Assembly: GCA_002372375.1 (NCBI GenBank) | Contig: DFGJ01000038.1 | Span: forward strand, 23,159 to 87,158 | Reading direction: 5' to 3' | From: Ruminococcaceae bacterium UBA3753 | Lineage (GTDB): Bacteria > Bacillota > Clostridia > Oscillospirales > Acutalibacteraceae | Length of the DNA stretch: 64,000 bases | Shown here: in pieces, positions 56,598 to 64,000 of the stretch | How positions within the stretch are numbered: position 1 is the stretch's first letter | Layout: each line of letters opens with the position of its first letter | Translations under genes and position numbers: made by a program | Notes under the pieces: model-generated | Told to the model about the DNA's origin: nothing | Database searches by the model: none | Seen by the model: the letters and a program-made list of their open reading frames with translations, nothing else

Positions 56598-57869
56598 TCA
56601 ATTTTTAATATACCTTCCGCCTGGTAGGCTTTTAGTTAAATCCAAGATTTCTAGTTCGGTTAAGCACTTTAATACAGTTGAAACATCGAGCTTTGCTCTG
56701 AAAACTATAACGTCTAAAGGTATTGATTTGCTACTAGAAAGGCTGTTATATACTTTTAAGCCATCTTTAGAGACATTACTAAGATCTTTTATACCAAGGG
56801 AAAAATCTAGTTTTTTTTCTCTGAACGTAGAATCCTCTTTTTGCGCTCTTCCTTTATATTCAGTCCTAGGTCTGACCTTTTTTACTAATGTGTACTCTGG
56901 CACTTTTTCTTGTGTTGCTAATTTTATGTCATCTTCTAAATTATACTTGTAGTTTATTTTAAAATCTTTTTTCTTTTCAAACGAATTTGAAGTGTGTGGC
57001 AATTCCTCCAGTATATCTTTCACGTTAGTTATCAGTTTTGCACCGTTTTTGATCAAATTGTTTGTTCCAATAGAATAAAAACTATTTATATTTCCAGGAA
57101 CAGCGAAGATCTTTTTTTCTTGCTTTTTTGCAATTCTTGCTGTTATCAAAGATCCACTCTTTTCTCCTGCCTCTACCACTAAAACACCAGAAGATATTCC
57201 TGAAATTATTCTGTTTCTTATGGGAAAATTTCTTGGTATAGCGGGAGTGTTCGGTGGGTATTCGGAAATAAGTGCACCGTTTTTTTTAGTGGATTCTCTT
57301 AGCTTTTCATTTGATATTAAGTATTTAGACTTAAATCCGCAGCCCAAAACAGATATTACTTTTCCTCCAGCCATAATACCGCCGTGTTGTGCTGCACTGT
57401 CAATACCTAACGCGCCGCCACTTACCACAATTACACCGCTATCTGCTAAGTTATACCCGAGATTAAACGCAACATTTTTTCCATATACAGTAGAATTTCG
57501 TGTTCCAACAATGGCTATTGAAATTTTATCGTCAAGTTTTGGTAGATTACCTGAAACATATAAAACGGCTGGAGGATTAGCTATTGATTTCAAAATTTGG
57601 GGGTAACGCTCAGAAGTGTAAGGTATTACATCGTAGTTCTCATTTCTACAAACCGAATATATATTTTCAGCGTTTTTTAGTTTCCCAGCTTTCAATTTTA
57701 AAAGATCATTTTCGTTAAAAAAGTCACATTTTTTCCAGCTTTCAAAGCCTGATTTATAAAAATAGTTTCCACTTTTAAAAAACTCAAGGATTCTTTTTAT
57801 TTTACTGCTACCGTACCCTAGAGCTTCTCCTAAAAAAATGCAGTAAATAGTTTCTAATTCCTTGTTCAT
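56598..57869 (-). CDS. dprA: DNA-processing protein DprA (Smf)
   Basis: DprA loads RecA on incoming single-stranded DNA during natural transformation; many non-competent bacteria also keep it. The Rossmann-fold domain shows IAIVGTRNST near residue 117, VSGGALGIDSAAQHG near 148, IPRNFPIRNRIISGIS near 210 and EAGEKSGSLITARIA near 230. A variable charged linker leads to a C-terminal winged-helix domain (VIVFRAKLDVSTVLKCLTEL). Start at 57869 (GAGAGAAAAG upstream), 423 aa. No other competence gene is in the window. Confidence 0.95.
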   Translation of the reverse strand: MNKELETIYCIFLGEALGYGSSKIKRILEFFKSGNYFYKSGFESWKKCDFFNENDLLKLKAGKLKNAENIYSVCRNENYDVIPYTSERYPQILKSIANPPAVLYVSGNLPKLDDKISIAIVGTRNSTVYGKNVAFNLGYNLADSGVIVVSGGALGIDSAAQHGGIMAGGKVISVLGCGFKSKYLISNEKLRESTKKNGALISEYPPNTPAIPRNFPIRNRIISGISSGVLVVEAGEKSGSLITARIAKKQEKKIFAVPGNINSFYSIGTNNLIKNGAKLITNVKDILEELPHTSNSFEKKKDFKINYKYNLEDDIKLATQEKVPEYTLVKKVRPRTEYKGRAQKEDSTFREKKLDFSLGIKDLSNVSKDGLKVYNSLSSSKSIPLDVIVFRAKLDVSTVLKCLTELEILDLTKSLPGGRYIKN

Positions 57870-57908
57870 CTTTTCTCTCGCTGCGCCAATCAATCTCAAG
57901 TATTCCAA

Positions 57909-58538
57909 TATAAATCTTATTAAAAATTATTTTAAAAAACAAATCTAACTAACATCAGTCGTTTATGTATTCTGCCTGTAACTTTATGCTTTGCTTTAAT
58001 ACTTATTGGTATTAAATATTTAAGGAAAATTAAACACAAAAACAGGAATAATCAGGCGAAGTTTAGTCAAAAGAAATCACCCACAACAATCTGGTTTTGC
58101 AATTAAATAAACCATTCGCCAGCGTATTTTTATTTTACTATGAAAAAAAGATAAAGCACTATCTAATCTGTGTGAGCACATTATATTGCCGAATTTCTTT
58201 ACCGTATAATTTATGGAGCGGTGCTAAAAGTAGGCACACTAAATAGGATCATACCATATGTGCATAGGGACCAAACTGCTGATTAAGCATTTAACTTGCC
58301 TAATTGTTCCCAAATATGGGTACTTTTTATTCTAGCATTATGTATTTTAACACACTTATCTAATTTTTGATTTCTTTTGTAACTTTTCTTCTATAGCGTT
58401 AAAACTTGTCGTTTAAGTTTATTTTTTTAGTGCTGTTATTAGATGAGTTTCAAATACGACTGAGACTTTGATTACCATGTAGGTTACTACAATTTGTTAC
58501 TTTTAATATACCAAAATTTGCTTGCACGCACAATTTTG
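57909..58538. other. 0.63-kb spacer between dprA and the SpoU-type methylase
   Basis: No gene is recognised. An inverted copy of the TGTGTTAAAATA-type motif lies at about 58340-58375. The rest is AT-rich. Confidence 0.4.
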
Positions 58539-59357
58539 CTAAATCCGAGTGTTCTTCTTTAGTTCCCAAAGAATTATTCCCGCGGCGACGGAAGCGTTTA
58601 AAGAGTTTGCACCCTTAGACATTGGAATCTTAACTTTAAAATTACTGGCATCTATAACTTTTTGTGTTATTCCATTACCTTCGTTTCCAATAATCACCGC
58701 GCATCTTTCAGGAAATTTTACTTTTCCTAAAGGTAATGAATCATCGCTTAATGTGGTTGAAAATACATCTACTTTAAATATTTCCCTAAGTTCTAGAACG
58801 GTTTTTTCTAGCTTTTCTGAAAAGTGGAAGAGTAATCTGAAGGTTGATCCCATGCTGCCGCTTAGCACTTTTGGATTATACAGTTCACAACAGTTTTCAT
58901 TCAAAATAACTCCTTTTATACCGAAAGCATCGGCCGTTCTTAAAATAGTTCCGAGATTTAAGGGATTCTGAATATCCTCCAGTATAAGTATGCTATTATT
59001 TTTTTTATTTAGCAACTTTTCAAGACTCGCTACAATATTTTTAGGTTTTTTGCATATGCAAAGAATTTCCTGGGGACTAGCTGAGTTTGAAAGCTGTTTA
59101 ATTAAATTATCCGTAATTAAGTAAGAATTTTCAGATTTTTTTATTAATTTACTTACCAAATCTTTGTTTTCACTGCACATCAGTTTTGTGAAAAATAGAT
59201 TCTTTACTGTTACGTTACAGTTTAAAATTTCCTGGCAAATTTTTATTCCTTCGGCGGAAAATTCATCTAGCAGATCCCGATATTTTTTCAACTTTGTTAT
59301 TTTTAAGCTTTCTTTGAATGTCTTATTTTCTCTACTTTTTATCTCTTTTATTAGCAT
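58539..59357 (-). CDS. SpoU/TrmH-family RNA 2'-O-methyltransferase
   Basis: SPOUT-class enzymes methylate ribose in rRNA or tRNA using SAM bound in a trefoil knot. The three SpoU motifs are present: NPLNLGTILRTADAFG near residue 131, VIIGNEGNGIT near 220 and the knot segment IPM followed by NSLNASVAAGIILWE near 250. An N-terminal substrate-binding domain of ~100 residues precedes them, like RlmB/YsgA-type rRNA methylases. Length 272 aa. Which nucleotide it modifies cannot be told. The SAM-binding and Asn/Arg residues look intact. Confidence 0.88.
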   Translation of the reverse strand: MLIKEIKSRENKTFKESLKITKLKKYRDLLDEFSAEGIKICQEILNCNVTVKNLFFTKLMCSENKDLVSKLIKKSENSYLITDNLIKQLSNSASPQEILCICKKPKNIVASLEKLLNKKNNSILILEDIQNPLNLGTILRTADAFGIKGVILNENCCELYNPKVLSGSMGSTFRLLFHFSEKLEKTVLELREIFKVDVFSTTLSDDSLPLGKVKFPERCAVIIGNEGNGITQKVIDASNFKVKIPMSKGANSLNASVAAGIILWELKKNTRI

Positions 59358-59447
59358 GAAACAATACCCTAAAAAGTAAAAAAATTGTTAAATATTTAAT
59401 TAAATATTTAAATTTATAAAAAAGTACTTCCATTTTACAACATTTTG

Positions 59448-59456
59448 TGGTATAAT
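59448..59456 (+). promoter_or_regulatory. Extended -10 promoter of the ATP/ADP translocase
   Basis: TGGTATAAT is a perfect extended -10 element. The -35 candidate 17 bases upstream (TTCCAT) is weak, as expected for the extended class. The leader of ~145 bases contains AAGAAAGGGAG near 59518 with no gene after it, and the true ribosome-binding site GGGGGG just before the start. Confidence 0.55.
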
Positions 59457-59609
59457 ATACGGCGTTTCTGCGCTATATATAAGTTTGGGTGTGTTATAAG
59501 AAAACATAGTTTTACGCAAAAGAAAGGGAGTGAGTTTTTTTGTTCTTATTTAAAGTGTAGATTTCTGTGTTTTTCGGTTTTTAGTATCAGTTTTTAGGGG
59601 GGATTTTTT

Positions 59610-61121
59610 ATGGAAGGGGCTAAGCCTAAAGAGTTTAGTAAGCTGCAGGCTTTTATTTTTCCTATACATAAGTACGAGCTCAAAAAGTTTTTGCCCATGA
59701 GCTTTCTTATGTTTTTTATTTTGTTTATATATACGCTAGTCAGAGACATGAAAGATATTTTTGTTCAGTATCACACGAATTTGTGGGACGGTGCACCTAA
59801 AGATGCTTCTACGCAGCTTATAAGTGCTTTAAAAGTTTGGTACGTTATGCCAGTGGCGTTTTTGGCGGTTATGATTTTTACAAAACTCATAGATAAATTT
59901 GATGCAAAAAAGACTTTTTACATAATAGTGTCTTCGTTTATGGTGTTTTATGCTATTTTTGGGTTTATATTGTATCCTAATCTTAAGTCTCTGGAGATGT
60001 CCACACAAGCTATAAACGGCATGATCTCTGGGGCGCCGGCGTTTTTTCACACCTTTTTAGTTTGTGCTGCTAACTGGCCAGTATCTATATTTTACGTGAT
60101 ATCCGAGATTTGGGGTACTCTAGCTATATCTTCGCTGTTTTGGCAATTTGCAAATGACACAACAATGAAGAGTGAAGTAAAAAGATTTTTCGGACTTTTT
60201 TCTTTGGTCGGAAATATAGGTGTTGTTATAGCTGGTCTTACAATAAAAAATGCACTCAAAGACGCATCCGTGAATAATGTCAGAATGCTGATGGTAGCGG
60301 TTGTTGTTATAGGTGCTATAATACTTTCAATATATAGGTATATTAATGAAAAAATACTTACTGACGAACGCTTTTTTGATCCTTCACAGGTAAAGGCGAA
60401 AAAGAAGAAAGCTAAAGTCAGTATAATGGAAGGAATAAAAATTCTTTTTACGAATAAGTACTTCCTGCTGATTTCTTTACTAGTCATAGGTTACGGAATG
60501 GCGGTTAATTTCTCTGAAGTTGTTATGAAAGCTCAGATGAAGATGGCGTTTGCTGGTCAGCAATATACAGACATGCAGGGTAATATTTCCGTGTTTACCG
60601 GGATCTTTACAATTTTTGTTACGCTTTTTGGTGCCAACATTCTTCGTAGATGTAAGTGGAAAACTACGGCGATAGCAACACCTCTTCTATTTTTAGTCTT
60701 TGGTTCTATTTTCTTTGCATTGTCGCTTTACAATAAGTATGTTCCTTCTGCCACTATTTTTGGTATGCCTGCTTTACTTCTGGCAGTTTGGTTTGGTGTT
60801 ATTCAGAACGCGTTAGTCAAGAGTGTTAAGTATTCTTTGTTTGACACCACTAAGAGTATGGCGTATATCCCGATCGATCCTGATACAAGAACTAAAGGTC
60901 AGGCGGCAGTTGAGGTTATTGGTGGTCGTGCGGGTAAAGCTGGTGCAGCATTTATACAGCAAATAATGTTTGGATTTATGCCAGGAATAATGAATCACGC
61001 GCTTACCGTCGTAGCAATATACACGGGTACTGTGCTTGCTTGGATTGCTGCAGTTTGCAGTCTTAGTCCGAAGTATGAAAAAGCTAAGGCTGAAATGGAA
61101 AAAGCAGCAGCTGCTGCGTAG
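59610..61121 (+). CDS. tlc: ATP/ADP translocase (Tlc/NTT nucleotide transporter)
   Basis: Tlc-family carriers exchange host ATP for bacterial ADP across the inner membrane and are typical of obligate intracellular bacteria and plastids. The 503 aa protein has about twelve transmembrane segments, beginning with the family N terminus (FPIHKYELKKFLPMSFLMFF) and IYTLVRDMKDIFV. Blocks WGTLAISSLFWQFANDTT near residue 169 and IPIDPDTRTKGQAAVEVIGG near 417 are characteristic. The tail is an Ala/Lys-rich helix. ATG start after GGGGGG. A terminator follows, and gene end plus terminator are duplicated. Confidence 0.95.
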   Translation: MEGAKPKEFSKLQAFIFPIHKYELKKFLPMSFLMFFILFIYTLVRDMKDIFVQYHTNLWDGAPKDASTQLISALKVWYVMPVAFLAVMIFTKLIDKFDAKKTFYIIVSSFMVFYAIFGFILYPNLKSLEMSTQAINGMISGAPAFFHTFLVCAANWPVSIFYVISEIWGTLAISSLFWQFANDTTMKSEVKRFFGLFSLVGNIGVVIAGLTIKNALKDASVNNVRMLMVAVVVIGAIILSIYRYINEKILTDERFFDPSQVKAKKKKAKVSIMEGIKILFTNKYFLLISLLVIGYGMAVNFSEVVMKAQMKMAFAGQQYTDMQGNISVFTGIFTIFVTLFGANILRRCKWKTTAIATPLLFLVFGSIFFALSLYNKYVPSATIFGMPALLLAVWFGVIQNALVKSVKYSLFDTTKSMAYIPIDPDTRTKGQAAVEVIGGRAGKAGAAFIQQIMFGFMPGIMNHALTVVAIYTGTVLAWIAAVCSLSPKYEKAKAEMEKAAAAA

Positions 61122-61161
61122 GTTTGCCTTTAGAATTTTTGATTTAGTGTTAATGAATTTT

Positions 61162-61190
61162 GCTCATAGCTTTTGCTGTGGGCAGTTTTT
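61162..61190 (+). terminator. Rho-independent terminator of the translocase gene
   Basis: GCTCATAGC (61162-61170) pairs with GCTGTGGGC (61175-61183), two G-U pairs, over a TTTT loop, followed by AGTTTTTTG. It lies 40 bases after the stop codon. Confidence 0.8.
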
Positions 61191-61284
61191 TGTCGCTAAC
61201 TTAAGAGAGCATATATATACCAGAATATTTTTCTTAATGTAGTTATAGAAATCATCAGTTATGCTTTTGTTGTCACGAAAACGT

Positions 61285-61383
61285 ATGCCGTTAACGCTTG
61301 CTTGGATTGCCTCAGTTTGCAGTCTTAGTCCGAAGTATGAAAAAGCTAAGGCTGAAATGGAAAAAGCAGCGGCTGCTGCGTAG
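61285..61383 (+). pseudogene. Translocase C-terminal echo mini-ORF (32 residues)
   Basis: About 165 bp of the translocase 3' end is repeated 262 bp downstream. An ATG at 61285 lies in frame and gives MPLTLAWIASVCSLSPKYEK followed by the Ala-rich parental tail and stop. Only a few bases differ from the parent. The copy includes the terminator. The tail segment would be a lone amphipathic or membrane-proximal helix. Confidence 0.5.
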
Positions 61384-61423
61384 GTTTGCCTTTAGAATTT
61401 TTGATTTAGTGTTAATGAATTTT

Positions 61424-61452
61424 GCTCATAGCTTTTGCTGTGGGCAGTTTTT
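61424..61452 (+). terminator. Duplicate copy of the translocase terminator
   Basis: This is an exact repeat of the GCTCATAGC/GCTGTGGGC hairpin and T run, at the same distance behind the echoed stop codon. It gives a second stop signal before the next gene. Confidence 0.75.
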
Positions 61453-61549
61453 TTATGCACTATTTTTTGTCAGCGGATATGGTTAGTTTCTATAAGCCAA
61501 AAATTAAAGAAAATACACATTAAAATTTCTATTGATTTTGAATAAAATC

Positions 61550-61571
61550 ATATATATATATATATATATAT
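61550..61571. repeat. (TA)n microsatellite upstream of an exported-protein gene
   Basis: Twenty-two bases of perfectly alternating A and T, about 100 bases before the start of the Asn-rich exported protein. Such tracts change length by slippage and, in or near a promoter, can switch expression. No -35/-10 pair could be placed with certainty around it. Confidence 0.6.
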
Positions 61572-61670
61572 TGTGATAAACTTGGAAAATATGTCTTTTT
61601 ATTGTTGAATTTTGCGAATAAATAATTTAAAATATAATTACAAACTATTTTTAAGGAGGTCGGTTTTAAA

Positions 61671-63242
61671 ATGTTTAAGAGTAGGTACGCGGTTAAGTCT
61701 TTTTCAGGGGCAGTACTGGCGGGAGTTTCGACGTCGATTGTTGGTTATGCAAATGATGGAGCGGATTTGAAAGTTAATGTGGAACAAAACCAGGAAGTAA
61801 AGGTAGAAAGCGGTATACTTAAAAAAATTACTAGTAAAGCGTTTATTGGCACTGCTTTTGCCGGTATAATCTTCTATTTATTAATAAAGAAAGGCATTCC
61901 ACATTTTAAAAGTTATTTAATAGCTTCTAAGTTGCGTGATAAATACATAGACAAGGTTGCTGAAAATATTAATAACTTGGGTAATCTAAAGACGAATGAT
62001 GGTGTTAATAATAACGAGGATGTTAATAGAGGCAGAAACTTAATTGAAGAAAAAACAGACGTTAAAGTTAATAATTCCGCAAACACGACTAACAATAAAG
62101 CTAATATCAATAATAAAATTCCCGAAGGAAACAATGGACTAGTAAAATTAAAAGAAGATAAAATAAACGATAAAGTTAATGATTTTGAAAACAAAGCTCG
62201 TGATGGCGTGAATACCAATAACAAGGCTGCTGAAGTAAGCAACAAAGTGGCAGAGCCCGTTAAGAAAAAAATAGATGATTCGAAAATTAATAATGTTGAG
62301 GAAGAAGTTAAGGAAATAGCTAAAGAGTTAGATCTTAAGGAAGTAAATTCTAAGGTTGATGATATTATAACCGAAGCTATTGAAGGAAAAAATAATTTAC
62401 TGAAAGTAGTAAACTCTTCACATGAAAGTGTCTTTGACGAAAATGGAAAATTATATATGAGAGCCTATGATTTAGGAGGGGATGAGGGCCATTACTGTAG
62501 CCTATTACATGACGCAGGTGACGCATTGTATCGCATTATTAAGGGAGTTGTGGATTTTCAAAAAGAATATTATGATTATTTAAAGAATTTTGCAAAGTAT
62601 GTAGGTTTTTATGAACAGTATGAAAAAATGATGGAGCGTTATTATACAATAAGAAACAAATTCGACTGGGTGGTGAAAGAAGAAGGTTATAATTATGCAG
62701 TATCTAAGGGGTTTAAGAAAATAGTAGATGATGCGAAGAAAGAAGTCGAAAAATTTTATGAAGAAAAAATCAAGGGATTTTTTAGTTTTTTAGGATCTTA
62801 CCGTTATTTAATACGGAAATATAGAGATAGGAAAGATGACGACATAGTAACAGCGTATAATAATAGTTATAACGGGGGGTTTGTTATGCAAAGCTTAAAG
62901 AAAAGTGTGAAAAGAATCCGTAAGTTAAGGGAAAGAGGTATGACAGATAAATGTATCGTAGATAAAAATAAAAAAGATAAAAGATACTGTTTGCCGGTAA
63001 ATATAAATGAATTAAACATAGTGATTGATAATTTAGAGAGTTTTGAAGAAAAAGTCGACTTGAGAAAGCGTTTTGATCTACCGAAAAAAGTAGAGATTCC
63101 AAAACAATTAGAAGATTTTAAATACGGTGATAGTAGTTTTTTTGTTGAATATAGTGACAAACTCCGGTTCCCCGAGCGAACAGTTTGGTACGCTAGTAAT
63201 GCCGATTACCAGCGGTTAGCACAAGGAACGTTGTTCAATTAG
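61671..63242 (+). CDS. Exported, membrane-anchored Asn-rich protein of unknown function
   Basis: I do not recognise this 523 aa protein. A signal-like N terminus (FKSRYAVKSFSGAVLAGVST, cleavage after VGYA) is followed by a second hydrophobic helix at about residues 55-72 (FIGTAFAGIIFYLLIK). Residues ~95-225 are low-complexity, rich in Asn, Lys, Glu and Asp, with repeats of NNKA/NDKV type; from ~245 a charged helical domain continues to the end, with single Cys residues near 277, 425 and 437. Strong AAGGAGGT ribosome-binding site. Asn-rich tracts of this kind occur in secreted effectors and adhesins of symbionts, but the assignment is inference. A (TA)n tract precedes it. Confidence 0.78.
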   Translation: MFKSRYAVKSFSGAVLAGVSTSIVGYANDGADLKVNVEQNQEVKVESGILKKITSKAFIGTAFAGIIFYLLIKKGIPHFKSYLIASKLRDKYIDKVAENINNLGNLKTNDGVNNNEDVNRGRNLIEEKTDVKVNNSANTTNNKANINNKIPEGNNGLVKLKEDKINDKVNDFENKARDGVNTNNKAAEVSNKVAEPVKKKIDDSKINNVEEEVKEIAKELDLKEVNSKVDDIITEAIEGKNNLLKVVNSSHESVFDENGKLYMRAYDLGGDEGHYCSLLHDAGDALYRIIKGVVDFQKEYYDYLKNFAKYVGFYEQYEKMMERYYTIRNKFDWVVKEEGYNYAVSKGFKKIVDDAKKEVEKFYEEKIKGFFSFLGSYRYLIRKYRDRKDDDIVTAYNNSYNGGFVMQSLKKSVKRIRKLRERGMTDKCIVDKNKKDKRYCLPVNINELNIVIDNLESFEEKVDLRKRFDLPKKVEIPKQLEDFKYGDSSFFVEYSDKLRFPERTVWYASNADYQRLAQGTLFN

Positions 63243-63286
63243 CTAACGGTGGGTTGCTGCTGTTTTCTTGCCTTACTGATTTATAC

Positions 63287-63338
63287 AAAAAGGACACATG
63301 TGCACTTTACAAAAAGTTGTTTCTGTGTGTCTTTTTTT
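63287..63338 (+). terminator. Terminator of the Asn-rich protein gene
   Basis: AAAAAGGACACA (about 63287-63298) pairs imperfectly with TGTGTGTCTTTTTT (63325-63338), ending in a T run, about 45 bases after the stop codon. Confidence 0.55.
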
Positions 63339-63485
63339 GTTTGATTTCGGTCTAAGTTTTTGTGCTTTAAACTTGTGTGTAGAGTTTGAGTGCTGCTAAG
63401 GAGGCAGTATAGTTGACTTTGCAAAATTTTTTAGGTAAAATTTCAGGCGAGTACTCGCTTGCGTTTTTTGTTTGGAGGTAGGAAT

Positions 63486-64000
63486 GTGAATATTTGGCAC
63501 GATATTGATCCTGGTAAAATTACTAGTGAGAAGTTTTGGGCTGTAATTGAGATACCAAAAGGCAGTAAGATGAAATATGAGTTGGATAAAAAGACTGGTA
63601 TGCTGAAGCTGGATAGAATTTTGCATACTTCTACTTGCTACCCAGCCAATTATGGATTTATACCTCGCACTTATGCTGAAGACAATGATCCTTTAGATGT
63701 TTTAGTTATTTGTAATGAAAAAATAGCGCCACTCACCTTAGTGAAGTGTAAGCCGATAGGGGTTATTAGTATGGTCGATGACGGCGAAAACGATTACAAA
63801 ATTTTGTCTGTGCTAACTGATGATCCCGTGTATGGTTCTTTCAATGATTATACAGAGTTACCAGAGCATATTTTTAAAGAAATGTCGCACTTTTTCACTG
63901 TTTATAAAGATTTGGAAGGCAAGAAGACTTTTATTTCCGGCATTGAAGGACGTGACAAAGCTGAAGAAATAATAAGTCAGTGTATAGAGGCGTATTCTGG
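63486..64000 (+). CDS. ppa: Inorganic pyrophosphatase, family I (3' end cut off by the window)
   Basis: The enzyme hydrolyses pyrophosphate to drive biosynthetic reactions in the cytoplasm. The first 171 codons are present, with no stop before the window ends. The family motif EDNDPLDVLV near residue 66 supplies the metal-binding Asp cluster, with GFIPRTY near 55 and DDGENDYKIL near 97. The length so far nearly equals the family norm (~175 aa), so only a few residues are missing. GTG start with GGAGG seven bases upstream. Confidence 0.95.
   Translation, partial: MNIWHDIDPGKITSEKFWAVIEIPKGSKMKYELDKKTGMLKLDRILHTSTCYPANYGFIPRTYAEDNDPLDVLVICNEKIAPLTLVKCKPIGVISMVDDGENDYKILSVLTDDPVYGSFNDYTELPEHIFKEMSHFFTVYKDLEGKKTFISGIEGRDKAEEIISQCIEAYS

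Overview
The window is AT-rich and comes from an endospore-forming Firmicutes lineage, most likely Clostridia, that appears to live inside host cells. The evidence for Clostridia is an intact S10-spc-alpha ribosomal superoperon with a KOW-domain gene between map and infA, a SipL-SpoIVA coat-assembly pair, the germination protease GPR, a PdaA-type cortex deacetylase, an iron-sulfur serine dehydratase alpha chain, and dprA beside topA. The evidence for intracellular life is a complete Tlc-type ATP/ADP translocase (59610-61121), known mainly from energy parasites and endosymbionts, together with long gene-poor spacers and several unrecognised exported proteins. A spore-forming relative of the Clostridia that live inside protists would fit; that placement is inference.

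Layout. 1-6.6 kb: der, queA and a tandem pair of exported paralogs. 7.2-11 kb, minus strand: sipL then spoIVA, with a repeat array behind spoIVA. 11.4-13.9 kb: ftsQ and ftsZ, with a possible structured RNA between them and a non-coding ~150-bp tandem array behind ftsZ. 15.6-35.3 kb: the ribosomal superoperon from rpsJ to rplQ, in standard gene order with secY, adk, map, infA and rpoA, but interrupted by an unknown membrane-protein gene and four spacers of 0.35-0.85 kb. 36-42.5 kb: gpr, an FkbM-type methyltransferase, ruvX, pdaA and a small cysteine-rich peptide with a double-glycine leader. 44.3-50.5 kb, minus strand: sdaAA, a VanX-like dipeptidase, rnc and plsX. 50.9-52.8 kb: a second tandem pair of exported paralogs. 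53.5-59.4 kb, minus strand: topA, dprA and an SpoU-type rRNA methylase. 59.6-64 kb: the ATP/ADP translocase, an Asn-rich exported protein and the start of an inorganic pyrophosphatase.

The most striking observation is a recurrent pattern that standard annotation would miss. The 3' ends of at least nine unrelated genes (spoIVA, the FkbM methyltransferase, pdaA, sdaAA, rnc, plsX, topA, dprA and the translocase) are repeated one to about six times immediately downstream, in the same orientation and with the original stop codon. I call these 3'-echo arrays. Each unit carries roughly 60-230 bp of the coding 3' end plus downstream spacer. Periods range from 130 to 262 bp; the plsX period is exactly 170 bp in all five copies. 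Many echoes keep the parental reading frame and have gained an in-frame start codon, which gives arrays of 32-71-residue mini-ORFs. sdaAA also has its 5' end echoed upstream. Whether this is a mutational habit of the genome, a source of C-terminal variants or an array of expressed microproteins cannot be settled from sequence alone.

The ribosomal, division, lipid and DNA-processing genes are ordinary housekeeping. The sporulation genes suggest the cell can still make, or has only recently stopped making, spores. The translocase, the exported families and the leader-bearing peptide are the likely interface with a host.
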